Notes: generated by a model from the sequence alone, not told the origin. A stretch of DNA of 64,000 nt from Gaeumannomyces sp. JS-464 (GCA_002197995.1 NGZR01000001.1:9610001-9674000); one strand, 5' to 3'; positions 47,195 through 59,054 are shown, counted from the first letter of the stretch. Translations and numbers: made by a program.

Positions 47195-48947
47195 TCAAAT
47201 CATGTTCCCTTTATGCCTCGTAAGCTCGGGCGAGGGTGAATTGCGCATAATGACGAGCCTGGACTCGTCGTCGTATTCGTCCCGCATCAGCTCGCCCTCG
47301 CGGGTCTGGGGCCCACTCCTCGACAGCGGCGACTGCGCGGCCCCCATGCCGTAGTGCGGCGAAGACGTGACCGAGTACTCGGTCTGCATGCGGATGGCGC
47401 CGGCGGGGATCGAGGTGGGCGGGGCGGGCGACGCGGGTCTCGCCACGCTGCTGGTCGCGCTAGGCGTCTTGAGGTCCTTGAGCTGGATATGGCCGCCGCC
47501 CGGCGGCGGCGGCGGCTGGCCCTGGGTGCTGCGCGAGCCGAGGGCGGCCGACGGGCCCGTGCTGCGGCTGCGGCTGCCCTTGGCGTAGTTCGAGCCGTAC
47601 TTTCCGGCGCCGCCGCGGCTGCCGTAGGCGTAGCCCCGCGAGCTGACGTTGCCGAGGCGCGGGAAGATGCGGACGAGGAGCATGCGGAACGTGGGCATGC
47701 AGGCGCAGATGATGCCCACGGTGATCTCGATGGTGGACCAGGTCGAGATTTCGAGCTGGTCGTAGGTCGGGTTCTTCGGGTTCTTGCCCATGCGGATGAG
47801 GATCTCGAGACGGACGCAGCTCAGGATGGTAAAGCTGGGGTGGGATGTTAGCTGTTGGGTGCTTCCACCGAATCGCTATGGGAGGCATCGACTTACAGAG
47901 TGCCGACGGCAAACATGGCCGCGACGCCGACCTTCTTCTTCCAGTGCAGCTGCAGGCCCCTGAGCTGCCAGGTGGGGACAGCCAACATCCAAACGTCAAG
48001 GACGATGCTGACGATGGCGTTGGACACGACAAGATCATTGATCTCCATGATACACTTGCCGTTCTGCTCGCCGTCCCACTTGGTCCAGAACATGCTGATG
48101 GGGGCGCACTGGACTCCGTCGAGGATAACGTACAGCACGGTAACCAGGGTGTTGACGATCACCGTGGCCCACAGCACACGCTTGACGGGCTTGGCGGGGA
48201 AGATACGCAAGTAGAAGAAGAGCAGCGACATCTTGAGCATGCCAACCTGCAGGAAGTAGAAGATGGTCATGACGAAGAAGAACTGGAGGAAGACGTAGAT
48301 GTTGTCGACGGGCACGATCCAGATGTCCTTGCCCAGGCCATTGGGCAGGGTGCCGTTGCAGGTGATGACGGCACTCGGGATGGTGATGACGGCGGTCAGG
48401 ACGATGAAGAAGTCGTCCCAGCCAAGCTCGTCGACGCCCAGGGCGAAGTACTTGAAGCCAACGCGGCTCAGCACCAGCGCCCAGGCGAGGACGGCAAAGA
48501 CGATGGTGACGACGTAGTAGCGCGTGGACTCGTCGCGGGCGCGCACGCCGCAGCTCGCCTTGGAGACGCCCTGGAACCGGATGGCCTCCTTGACGGTGCA
48601 GCCCGCCGACACGCACTTGGCCACCTCGAGCTGCAGCTCCTGGTTAGAGCAGGTGCACTTCTTCTGCTCGGCGGCGGGGATCACCGAGGCGCAGTACGAC
48701 CTGGCGACGCCTATAGCTAGACATTTTGCCTGGCATGGGATGTTAGACACACTCGAAGACCTCTGCAGAATCACTAATCCACGGGGTGCAAGAGGGCCTA
48801 GAGGGAGCTTACAGCACAGAGCGGAACTGCTGGTGCTGCGGGAGCGCTAGAGTTTGTTGTGGATGGTGTCCCGGTCGGCTCGGCGCCGGTGCTCTGGGCC
48901 AGGCCAAGAGACGCAAAGGCCAAGAGGACAAGCCTGGAGAAACGCAT
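47195..48947 (-). CDS. CFEM-domain seven-transmembrane receptor (PTH11-like GPCR)
   Basis: An intact three-exon gene (48813-48947, 47897-48729, 47195-47834; introns of 83 and 62 nt with GTAAGC/GTAAGT donors and CTAAC branches) encodes 535 residues. A signal peptide (MRFSRLVLLAFASLGLAQ) and a Thr/Ser/Pro spacer precede a CFEM domain with all eight cysteines (PLC, AKC, SYC, KCTC, AKC, AGC, ASC). Seven membrane spans follow, with DELGWDDFFIVLT, GKDIWIVP and LKMSLLFFYLRIF typical of PTH11-like receptors, then a Pro/Gly/Ser-rich cytoplasmic tail of about 180 residues. Such receptors sense surfaces or host signals and act through G proteins; the ligand is unknown. The CFEM domain lacks an Asp before the CxC pair, so haem binding is doubtful. 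Confidence 0.9.
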
Positions 48948-51136
48948 GGTGGCGAGGCCGTGTTTGGGGGCGAGGCACAGTCCGGAGATGAAAGCAAGTT
49001 TCCAGGAGGTTGAGAGAAGGCGCCGATCACAAGAGGCGGCCGGCGGTGTGCATGAATATTAATCCCTCTGCTCGGGGGCGGCCTCTCTCTGTGACGTGCT
49101 GGCACACGCCCTCATGGCGCCCCTCCCGCCTCCTCACGGCCCCTTCCTTGGGCGCAGCAGGAGGGTAGCGAGGCCAGACCCTGCAGAAACGCACACGCCA
49201 GCACACAACACACCAGCCAGAGGCGGGCGTGTGCTCTTGGCCAAGCATGGCCGGCGTGTTCCATCGTCTCCACCTGCCACGCGATGGACAGTCGCTACCC
49301 ATGCGGAGAGCCCTGATGTGCATTCACCAAGGCCCTAGAGACCAGAGGCGAAGGGAGGTGTGCACGGGGGTGTAGGCTGAAAGCGGACTAGGGGTGTTCC
49401 CTGTCCGGCTTAAAACAGGAACGCATCCGGGTTCATCCCCTGGCGGCATGGGCGCGATTACCTGAGAGAAAATAGAAGAAAAAAAAGAGGATAGTTTGTT
49501 GTGTTCTGGAACGCCACCTCGTCGTCTTGTCTCCCATGTCAGCCCCACCTTTCCGCCCATAGCATGGCGATGTGGCGTGGAGCGATGAGGGTTCTCTTTG
49601 CCCAGACGTGAAGTCCGTCCGGCGTGGCAACGACTTCGCGTCTGTGCCTGGACGAAACACTCTAATCGTGTGGTAGCATGCATACTGCAGCTGCGACTTT
49701 AATGGGAAGGCGGTTCCAATGCGGGGGCTGTTGCAGTGGCGGGCAGCCGCGGCGGCAGAAACTCGGAGGTGTGGGTGGAAGTCTCTTGCGGCGGCAGCAC
49801 GCGAGACAAGTTCGAGAGGGTCGACTGGTCCGACTTGGAGATGTGCCGCGCGGGAAGTCCGACGGGCCAAAAAGAGCGGAAGCAATCAAGACGATGCCAG
49901 AACCAGGACAAAATCAAATAAATCAAACAATATCCATGACATGGGCCATGAACCCATCGCCAACCACTGGCTCGGAACGCCTGATGCGACTGAGACGGTG
50001 GCCTGCAGTCCCCACATGGCGTCGACACTCTATCACTGAAGCAGTATCAGTCAAGCGAGACGGCAATGTTTGTCAGCCCCAGGTCATCCCGCTGCGGCGG
50101 GCAGCAGAGGGGCGGAACAAGAGCGATGCAGGTGCACGACTCGCGGCCATGCCCGATCTTGTGCCAGGGTTGAGGGAACTGACAGGTCATCATCACAGCG
50201 AGAAAACACGACACTGTTGCACCGCCCGCCCAAGTGATCCACCCGAGCGTCGTCGGGCCCCACATTTGCATTAAACGGGCAGGGGCCAGCAATAGAACGG
50301 CATGTCCAGAACGGGCTAGCGCCATCGGCCTTGCATTCCATTTGCAGCACCGACCACGTGCGGTCCACCAGAACTGGCCCCGCGCAGAAGCAGCAAAAGT
50401 CCCCGATGCGCTCTCGTCTTCAACTTCTCGGCTGCTCACGGCGAGGCACCTCTGGTTTTGCACATAGGCCTGGGCCCCAGTTATAAGCTTGCTCCGAAAT
50501 ACATACACCTGGGCATCATGGCTGCGACGCACGCAGGAGAAAGGGGCCGGGGACGCAGGCCAGCGGGGTCGTTGTTTGCACCCTCCGTCTTGCCGGCCCC
50601 GTTCTCGTCGCCTCGCCCATGATCCCCTCTTTCTCTGCCCTTCATCTCCGGCCGCCCAGTCTCGCCAGGCCTCATTGCGCGCCATCTGTGCAAGACCGTC
50701 GACAACTCCACATGCACATCTCGTCCCGGACACATGGCGCCGCCACCGCCGACGCCAGACCCTCGACGCATCGCGAGCGGGGGTGATTGATTACATGGCG
50801 TGTGGAGGATTGTTACATCGAATTAACCACATGAGGGTTGCTTGACCGACATTGGCGGTAGGGTCCCCAGCCGGGGTCACGTACCGTCCTCCGGCACCCA
50901 TATACGGGACGGCGAGCTCTCACGTTGCCTTCGCTGTTGGTCCTTCTCTTCCTCCCTCACCAGCGTGCGTTCCCGCCCTTACACTCTTTGCCGGTCTCCC
51001 GCAGACCTCACTGTCGGTCATTTCGGCGAACCAGACTTGGTCTTGGCCTCGCCTGTCACTCCTTTTATACCCGACCCGCGCGATTTTAGCACTGCTGCTC
51101 CGCCAAGAGACCCCAACCCCTTCGCAGTGTTCCATC
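48948..51136. other. Intergenic between divergent receptor and FAD oxidase genes
   Basis: About 2.2 kb with no supported gene. The 70 nt before the FAD oxidase start include a TTTTATA element near 51064. Poly-purine segments occur around 49475-49495. Everything else is short overlapping frames. Confidence 0.4.
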
Positions 51137-53082
51137 ATGAAGGCCTCTCCCATGCTTGCCGCCCTCTCGGGGCTGCTTGGCACGGTCGCATGCGTGCCGC
51201 GCTCGCCCGCCGGTAATTGCCGCTGCCTGCCCGGCGACGCGTGCTGGCCGTCCGAGTCCACGTGGGCCCAGTTTAACGAGACGGTCGGTGGCCGGCTCAT
51301 TGCCACCACCCGCTCGGCTCCGTGTGCCACGAGCTCAACTACGATGAGGCCAAGTGCGCCAGCGTGCGCGCAAAGTGGACGAGTCCGGAGCTGCAGTAAG
51401 TTGTGCCCTGCGTTGTTTTGGCGGCTGGTCACGCCAGCGCTGGCGATGGATCTGGCGGCAAAGTCCAGGGCCCATCCCAGAACGCGCAAATTGCAGGACA
51501 TATAAGTCAAGACTAACCTCGCATGCTAGCATCGGGACCACCTCCTCGCCTATGGAGCCCTTCTTTGCCAACCAGAGCTGCGATCCCTTCACGGACAAGA
51601 CGCTGCCCTGCACCCTGGGCAACCTTGTTAGCTATTCTGTCAACGTCTCGACCGCTGCCGATGTGCAGGCATCGCTGGAGTTCGCCCAGCGCAGCAACAT
51701 CCGGGTCACCATCCGCAACACGGGGCACGAGTAAGTCGCCTGTGATGCTTGGTTCTCTATCCTTTGGGTTTCAAGGCCCGCACTCCTCCACACCCCACCT
51801 GTCAGCCCATCGCGCTAACTGCCATCCTATCTATCCTCCCCCAGCTTCCTTGGCCGCTCCACTGGTGCTGGCGCGCTGTCCATCTGGACCCACAACCTCC
51901 AGAGCATCGACTTCATCGACTGGAACGACGCCGGCGCCTATGAGGGGCCTGCCGTCAAGATCGCCGCCGGCGTCCAGGGCTGGCAGGTCACCGAGGCCGC
52001 CCATGCCAAGGGTCTCGTCGTCGTCGGCGGCGAGTGCCCAACCGTCGGTCTGGCCGGTGGCTACATCCAGGGCGGCGGCCACTCCGCCCTGAGCACCTCG
52101 TTTGGTCTTGCCGCCGACTCGGCCCTCGAGTTCGAGGTCGTCCTCGCCAACGGCCGGCTCGTCAAGGCCAACCGCAGCTCCAACCCTGACCTGTTCTGGG
52201 CCCTCCGCGGTGGTGGCGGCGGCACTTACGGTGTCGTCATGAGCGTCACCGTGGCCGCCTACCCCAACAAGACCGTCGGCGGCGCTTTCCTCTCGACCGC
52301 CTCTAGCGTGACCACCCCGAGAAGTGGACCCAGATGATCTCGCGCTTCCACGGCCTCATCCCCAACATGACCGACGCCGGCGCCAGCATCGTCTACTATG
52401 CCAGCAAGCAGATCTTCGCTATTCGCCCCGTCACTGTCTACGGCGCCAACAAGACCTACGTTCAGGACGTCGTTATGAAGCCCGTTACAAACCTGCCGCC
52501 CTGGGCATCCCTGGCTTCACTGAGATGAGCTACCGCGACCACTACGACAGGTACATGGGTCCCCTCCCGACTGGCTGGATCACCATTGCCAGCTTCAACT
52601 TCGGCGGCCGCCTGATCCCGCGCGACGTCCTTGTCGACTCAACCAAGCTGTCCACCTTCACCACGGCCCTGGCCAAGCTCAACGCCGGCGGCGTCCTCGC
52701 CGTCGGCACCGCCGCCGCCTACGACGTGCGCAAGACCGACATCGGCGCTAACCCCGTCTGGCGCACGACGGCCGTCCAGATGCAGCTGACGACCCCGTGG
52801 GCCAACACGGCCGACTGGACCGCCAACGTCGCGGCGCAGGACCGCATGACCAGAGAGTTTATGCCCACCATCGAGGCCGCCACCCCGGGCGGCGGCTCGT
52901 ACCTCAACGAGGCCGACTTCAACCAGCCCAACTGGCAGGAGACCTTCTTCGGCGCCAACTACCCCCGCCTGCTCGACATTAAGCGCAAGTACGACCCCAA
53001 GAATGTCCTGTACATCCTCAAGGGTGTCGGCAGCGATTGCTGGGAGGTCGGCGCTGACGGCCGCATGTGCCGCGCCTACTAG
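51137..53082 (+). CDS. Secreted FAD-linked oxidase (BBE type, isoamyl-alcohol-oxidase-like), three frame breaks
   Basis: Three exons (51137-51395, 51530-51730, 51845-53082) encode about 566 residues. Introns of 134 and 114 nt have GTAAGT donors and CTAAC branches. A signal peptide precedes CRCLPGDACWP, typical of isoamyl-alcohol-oxidase-like flavoenzymes. The FAD domain shows IRNTGHDFLGRSTGAGALS, whose His is the usual covalent FAD site, and GECPTVGLAGGYIQGGGH, whose Cys is the second site in bicovalent enzymes. The C-terminal BBE segment reads NYPRLLDIKRKYDPKNVLY. The enzyme should oxidise a small molecule outside the cell or in the secretory path. Frame breaks near 51309, 52311 and 52493 each need one base, and three together leave exactly 567 codons. 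Confidence 0.85.
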
Positions 53083-54639
53083 GAGGGTTCCTCCCTGCGG
53101 CGTTGGGGCTGTCAGCAATATGTACAAACCTATCTCCTATACGTGTGTCAATAGTTGGGGGTCTGGGTGGTGCCTGTGCCTGTGTTCCGATAGATTGCAT
53201 ATAGCATTGGGGTGGCAAATTCGATCTCACTTGTTTCCATTTACACGCGACCGCGAGTCCACTTCCCTTGCAAGCACGGAGCATGTACGTAGGTTGCGTA
53301 CCTAAATAACGGCCCACCTCGAAATACCTACTAGGGACCCCGTGTTTCGGGCAATCCAATCACAGATTTCTAAAAGAGAAAAATCATCCCTGCTCGACAA
53401 AGATACATCTGCCGCACTCACGAACTCCGCACCGCATTGATTGGGTTTCCAGTGAGTTGACTTTTGAATTTTCTGCTGGGACGAGGATCAACCTGGCGAC
53501 GATTCAGTGTGTGCAACCCCCCTGTCCTGGCGATTGTCAGTCCCCTGCATTTCTTGACTCCGCTGCGACCCCAACTTTCCCAAGCAATGGATGCCGCTTT
53601 GCAGTGATGTTACCTTTTGTGGCAAGAATAAAAGAACAAAAAAATAGAGTTTCGCGAGATGGGCGACTAGAGAGGGCCAACAGCATAGCCGCAAAAACAA
53701 AACAAAAGGGACAAGGGACAGGGCCCGGCGCTCTCGGGATGATGCCGGCGTCGTCCGCGCGCCGAAGCATTCGGAATGGTTGGGCTGAGGCTGCCAAGTC
53801 TGAAAAAGCCAAAGGGCCGAAGCGAGTGTAAAAAAAAAAAACAAAAAAAAAAAAACTGCCGCGCCCGCAACAGGAGCTGAGGCCGGCAGTGGGAGCCAGC
53901 CATCCATCGTCTTCCCCATTCGCGGGGCGCCTTACAAGGCCAACGCCCCTTTTCAGATTTATGCCTAGTTTTGTCGCTGCGACTCTGAACGGACGACCTG
54001 CTTGCAGCACAGACAGACTTGCGGGTAAGAGAAAATAGAGATAAAAATAAGAATCGAACGGGCCACGACGTTTGATGCTTGTCTCGGTGGTGCCGCCCTG
54101 CTGGTGCGTGGCGGAGGTAACGTGGCAAGCCGGCAAGCGAAACATGGAAACAAGGAAAAAGAAAGAAGTGTAACCCCCGCACCACGCACTCAACGGCGGG
54201 CGGAAAACGTCAAACAAGCATCTCGGAAAACACCTCGGGGAAGAAAGAACGAAATAAAAAAAAGGAAGAAGCGAAGACAGGGTCTCATCGCGCATGCGCC
54301 AAGTTACGGCGTCGTGCCGGTCCCTGACATGGAGGGTGACCCGAAACTCCAACCAGCCACGTGCTGCGCTTGCTCTCCTCGAAACTGCCGGCCTGTCCAG
54401 CGATCGGGCGCACACTCCGAAAGAAGACAGGAGGGGGGACAGGAGGAGGGTGACATCGCAGAGAGATCTCGACCCTGCATGTTCGGCCTCTTGGCGTGTG
54501 AAGAGAAGCTGCGAGTGTGAGTAGCATTCTTTCGCCCACTGCGGATCGAACTTCCCCTTCGAGTTAGCGGAGGCAAAAAAACACACACCCTCTGGATCGA
54601 TCGAGGCTTGGATCGATTTTGATTTTTTTCCCGCATCTC
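53083..54639. other. Intergenic, no gene supported
   Basis: About 1.55 kb after the FAD oxidase. It includes a near-pure A tract (53829-53853, one C). A long leftward open frame passes through, but below about 54640 it has no conserved sequence. The lost 3' part of the SNF2-like gene may once have lain here. Confidence 0.4.
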
Positions 54640-55910
54640 TTCTCGTGTTGACCACCCGCATCGCCACCGGCAAATCCCCGGCCTCAACAGTGAGGAGACA
54701 CCACCCGGGCAGGTAGATGAGAATGCGAATCGAAGCGTGGCGGCCCTCCTTGCGGTCCCGATCCACCTCGCGGCCGTTGGCCTTAATCTGCGCCAGCACG
54801 ATGGCCACACCCGCGTTCTCCCACGTCTTGCCGAGCCCGAGCTCGTCCGCGTTCACACACGAAGCGCGCTTGTTCTCGCGCACCGGTAAGGCCAGCGCGT
54901 GCTCGATAAACTGGATCTGGAAAAGGTACAGCGGCTGCGTCATGCCACGCGGCCGCAGCGAGCCGTCGCCGCCGCCGGCCTTATCGAACCCTTGCAGCCC
55001 GGCCAGGTCGAGGTCGAGAAAGTGCGCCAGCCTCTCGCGGTCGGCGTCCGTGGTCTCGCCGCAGAAAAGCTTCGAGTTGAGCTCCCTGTGCGGCCGCATA
55101 ACGTAATTGCCGTGCTCGGCCGTCTCGGCCGTCTCCTCCTAGCCCTGCTCGTCGTCGACCGTAAGGCTAACGGGTCTCAGGCTCGTCGCCGCCGGTAAAA
55201 CCGATGGCGGCACGCGCAGCATATGGGTCGGGTCGGCGGTCGCCTCCTCTATCTCGATGGGCTCGACCGAGACCGCGCGGATAGGCAGCGTGGGCGCGGG
55301 AGCTACATGTGCGCCGGCCGCCTCTCCATCTTGCTCGCTCGCGAGCCCGAGCTCGTATGTCGCGCCCGGCAGGTTGATGGGCGTAAAGGCGGAACCTGGT
55401 GCGTCGACTGCGGCCTCGGTCGCCTCGGCAGCAGCGCTGGCAGTAGCGCTGGCAGCAGCCATGCGGGCGTCGTCGCCCACGTCAGCCACCATGACGTAGA
55501 CGGTCGGGAAAACCTGGTTGGTATGGTCCGGGAAGCTATTTTGGTGGATGCAATCGAGCGCTTGGCGCAGCTGGCGGTCCGAATCGATGGGCGCGTAGTT
55601 GTAGATGCCGAGGCCTTCAACCCTGCTCGTGTTGGGTTCCGCGACGAGGATATGCACCGGCTCGGTTATCGATCGTCCCACGCAATTCTTGACGTCGGCG
55701 AGTGTGGGGTCGCGCTTTGGCGCCGCCTGGTCCTCGGGATACTATTCCGTAAACCTATCGGCGTCCCGCGTCCCGACGCAGGTCGCGAAGCGCGTGGTCG
55801 CGCGGCCGGCCTGGCGGCCACCCGTCTGGCTGTAGTAGTAGTTGAGCTCGTCTAGGAAGGGCTGCCTGGTGCTGTTGAGCTGGACGGTCTTGCGGCGCTT
55901 CGGAGGAGTG
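54640..55910 (-). pseudogene. SNF2-type helicase-like gene, N-terminal part, with in-frame stops
   Basis: Reading leftward from about 55910, one frame runs KRRKTVQLNS...FLDELNYYYSQTGG, then a fungal-type N-terminal region, and reaches the helicase Walker A block NADELGLGKT (about 54830) followed by a degraded strand ILIYLPGWCLLT. The frame is continuous but holds two TAG stops, near 55740 and 55139. Both fit CAG-to-TAG changes. After the first helicase motifs the similarity ends, so the ATPase core is incomplete. SNF2-like genes of this kind are frequent in variable fungal regions. I treat it as a decayed fragment; RIP damage is possible given the CAG-to-TAG pattern, but the surrounding DNA stays GC-rich. 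Confidence 0.55.
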
Positions 55911-56981
55911 GCCTCGTCCTCGCGCGCGCCCTCGACTGGGCGTCTGCGCCGGTCGCGACATCGGAAACGCCGAATGACAACGTTGGTTGGATCGAGTGAG
56001 ATCGCCGACGCCGCCCGACGTCAGGCCGAGGGAGCGCGTCGCGACTTGATGGGGACAGGGCCGCCGTAACTGCAATTGGACATGCCGCCCGACAGCCCGC
56101 TCGCCTCCGCCGCTCCGTCTCGCACCGTGGGCTACCCCGAATTTTACCCGTTGGCGACGAGGGCGGCCGTGATGATGAGCCGAGGAACATTAGATGACAC
56201 AGCCCATCAACAGTATTATCATGATTTGCCTCTCTTGTGGGTTCGGACTGACGAAATCTTCCAGGGGACGGCATCCAGGGCGATGTATCCCTCACTTGCA
56301 TGCCCAGCCACATCTGCCACGCTCTCGCAAGGACAAAGAGCCCCTCCGATTCTGCTCCGCCCTTTACCATGCCAACTGGCTCGCGGAGAATTCCGAGTGC
56401 ATAGGACTTTACATCGTTTGGCTTTAGGCGGGAATAACCACCTGGATGAGGACGATTTATTTCCATACCTGCGGCCCGTTGCATAGTCCACTTTCGGCTG
56501 CCCACTCCCGCCGGATTCTGTCGATGCTGCGGGTCAAAAAAAAAACAGGGGCATATGTTTGTTGGTTCCAGCAATGGTTCCTCAGTCGCGTGTTTCCAAG
56601 TTTAGTCGCGACGTGGCGCAGCCAGGGGGGCTCCCGCTCAGGCACCGCCTTGCGCATGCCCCACGTTTTGTGGTTGTTGGTCGTCCTTTTGGTCTCGGCA
56701 CGGCTGTTGGCAATTTCGATTGATCCTCCCGCGTTCCCCATTGGCCCCAAGCTGGCCCAGCGCGCCAGACTCCATGCTGTTGGGGGCGGTGTCGAGGCGG
56801 TCTGGTTCCATCCTGAAATGCAGAAGACGCTTGCCAAAGAAAACCAAGTAACGAAAGCACAAGCCGAACGCGCATGTAAATATCGCGCTCCGTCCACCCT
56901 ATTGTTTGAGAATGATGCCTCGGTACTTGACGGGAAGTCAAGAATCTCCCCATTCGTCCGGGCCGATCAAAAGTCTCCACC
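55911..56981. other. Intergenic, no gene supported
   Basis: About 1.07 kb between the SNF2-like fragment and the GPI-anchored protein gene. No domain is found. It probably holds the 5' remains of the former and the promoter of the latter. Confidence 0.4.
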
Positions 56982-57857
56982 ATGAAGTCCCAATGCGCAA
57001 TCCTCGTCTCCCTCTTGGCCGCGGCGGTCCAGCACTGCGCGGCGGCAGACCAGACCGGCGAGATTTGGTTCCCGTCCACGCTGGGCAACACTGCTTTCAC
57101 CCACGCGTTCAGCCCCGCCTCCGTCGGCGTCGTCAGCAGCAACGCCCAGTCGACCGTGGTCCTCGACATCAAGGACAAGCAAGGGCCGCAGTACACCGCG
57201 ACCTACGTGAGCGGGACCGCCATGCGGCTGACCTATGACGCGGAGTACAACGGGCTAAGAACGTAAGAGTCCCCCCCTTCTGGCGGTGTATAACCCTTCC
57301 CCTTAGCACCACGACAGCCCGTCCTCCCTGCGACCGTTGCTAACCTGACCACACAGCATTATCTGGGCGGACTGCACGTCCCGCGGCAGCTCGGCCTCGT
57401 GCGCGAGCACGCTCATCAGGGCACCGCCAGACGCCGAGATCCGCACGAGCGCCGGCGGCGTGCAAGTCATCAACAACGGCGGCGGGTCCCTGTCGAACAT
57501 GAGGGGGAACGGCGTGGTCCCCGTCGTGGACGCCAAAGTCACCGTCACCTCGGGGTCGGTCCCTGCCAAGACCGCAAGCCCCGGCGGCGGCGGCGGCGGC
57601 GGCAGCAAAGCACTGGTGGCGGCGGCGGCGGCAGCCAACAAAGCACTGGTGGCGGCGGCGGCGGCCAACAAAGCACCGGTGGTGGCAGCGGCGGCCAACA
57701 AAGCACCGGTGGTGGCAGCGGCGGCGGCACCCCGGGCGGCGGCACAGCTGCGCAGACGGGAGGGGCCAAGCCCAGTGGAGGAGCCCGGCTTCCGCGTGGG
57801 AACGTGGTGCTCGCGGGGGTCGCAGTCCTGACGGGGGCGTCCGCTTTACTTTTGTAG
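56982..57857 (+). CDS. Predicted GPI-anchored surface protein with Gly/Gln/Ser/Thr repeats, one frame break
   Basis: Two exons (56982-57262 and 57357-57857) encode about 260 residues. The 94-nt intron has a GTAAGA donor, CTAAC branch and CAG acceptor. A signal peptide (1-22) leads into a domain of about 160 residues with four cysteines, which I do not recognise (EIWFPSTLGNTAFTHAF, then TIIWADCTSRGSSASC). A low-complexity part follows with four QQSTGGG repeats, then a GPI signal: a small-residue site and a hydrophobic end (VVLAGVAVLTGASALLL). The frame changes within GGC repeats at about 57583-57606; one added base gives 261 codons and connects the domain to the repeats and anchor. The protein is probably displayed on the cell wall; its function is unknown. 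Confidence 0.72.
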
Positions 57858-58841
57858 ATGGAGATAGGGAGCTTTGGTGCCATGGGTACCCCGAGGAGAT
57901 TCGACAAGGGCAGGTGCAAAAGTCACCGGAAGACGTGGCTTCACATTCGGTGAAATGAGGCAAACTAGGGATCAGCGTAGCTTCAGAAGCAATTATGAAC
58001 TCGACTCTCCAGCTGACAAGCGCGAGTCCACCGCCCTCTATTACAAAGGCACTTCGCGAATACATCTTGGTCCAAGTCTGTCTCGGTGCATTGATGAGAA
58101 GCACTTTCAGCGCTAATCCCACAACAGCCAATATAAACCTGATGGGATATTGGCTTGAGTTTGGCCGGTGCTTTGCCACCTGGCTCCATGTTGAAGAACC
58201 GCCAGCACTGAACAGTCAGGTAGAATTCTCTTCATGACGCCATCTAGCCGCTTCCGGTTTATGTCAACGATCGCCCCGTGCGGCCGGTCGTCAAGACCAA
58301 AGGCTGCCAGAGTTCGCCTGATGGTCTTTACGGTCTCTGGTTCAACTAGGGGCGCGTCCCTTCCGAACCCAGAGATATTACGCTCGATTAACCTGGCAAG
58401 ATTTCCCACAGGAGAAAGTACCAGATGATTGTTGACGGGGGTGATGAGTCAGTCCAAAGTAGCCTCTATGCGATGGTGTGGGGGGTAGTGGTCATCGAAA
58501 GTCATTGTAGCCAATGGGGCCTAACGGGTTGCGAGGGAGATTTAGTAAGAACACTAGGCTTCGGAGTGGTAAAGAGTATTACTGTACACTAGCAATTTGA
58601 AGTTGGAAACTGAGAGCTAGAGATGGTTCGCTATTTTCATTTCCCGTCACGGCAAAGACGACGCGTCCGGCATTCTCCAACCAGCTTGGAGAATGGAGAT
58701 TGTGCAGATGATGCCAGATATACAGATTGCCATTACTGCCGTGTGAAATGATACCAAGAAAAAATAATAGCAAGCTCGAAACGCACAAGACAGGTTGTCG
58801 CAAAGGAGCGGGTCTTTACGGGGGATCTACCGGCAAAGCCA
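57858..58841. other. Intergenic with a possible protein remnant
   Basis: About 1 kb between the GPI-protein gene and the retrotransposon. It contains the leftward remnant described separately and, at 58600-58800, nothing recognisable. Confidence 0.4.
58113..58436 (-). pseudogene. Short unrecognised reading frame, possible gene remnant
   Basis: About 105 leftward codons have a protein-like composition (ETVKTIRRTLAAFGLDD, then GAIVDINRKRLDGVMKRI) unlike the Pro/Arg-rich chance frames elsewhere. It has no ATG at its start. I do not recognise the family. It may be a leftover of a gene cut by the nearby insertion, or chance. Confidence 0.25.
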
Positions 58842-58870
58842 TGTTACAAGACCCCGGTGCCCGTTAGAAA

Positions 58871-58923
58871 CCCTCATCGCCCTCGGCAGGTGCGTGACAC
58901 GCACCGGCCGAGGCCGGCGAGGG
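58871..58923 (+). other. Imperfect 53-nt hairpin in the LTR
   Basis: Four nested arms pair: CCCT/AGGG, CGCC/GGCG, CTCGG/CCGAG and GGTGCGT/ACGCACC around a GAC loop, 20 base pairs in total, with small bulges. It lies upstream of the TATA box, in the U3 part of the LTR. Confidence 0.8.
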
Positions 58924-58949
58924 TTCGATATCCTTACCGCGCACCCGTG

Positions 58950-58957
58950 TATATAAA
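58950..58957 (+). promoter_or_regulatory. LTR TATA box
   Basis: TATATAAA lies about 105 nt before the LTR end, suited to start element transcription inside the LTR. Confidence 0.6.
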
Positions 58958-59054
58958 GCCCGAGGGTCTCCCACCCTTAACAGCCTTTCCTACAGTTCTT
59001 TAAAGGTAGAAATTAAGCCAATCGGTTAACTGCCTGCACTTTTACTTTGTAACA

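Larger units (their letters stand above)
58842..59054 (+). repeat. 5' LTR of the copia element (213 bp)
   Basis: The LTR begins TGTTACA and ends TGTAACA, a perfect 7-bp inverted terminal repeat with the canonical TG...CA. It contains a TATA box and a strong hairpin. A primer-binding site follows immediately. The left half keeps normal GC and CpA content, unlike the interior of the element. Confidence 0.85.

Noticed and set aside
53537..54600. The 3' half of the 520-codon leftward frame as part of a functional helicase
   Set aside because: Below about 54640 the translation (many Phe, Ser, Arg runs) lacks helicase motifs and crosses a poly-A tract; only the upstream part is family-like.
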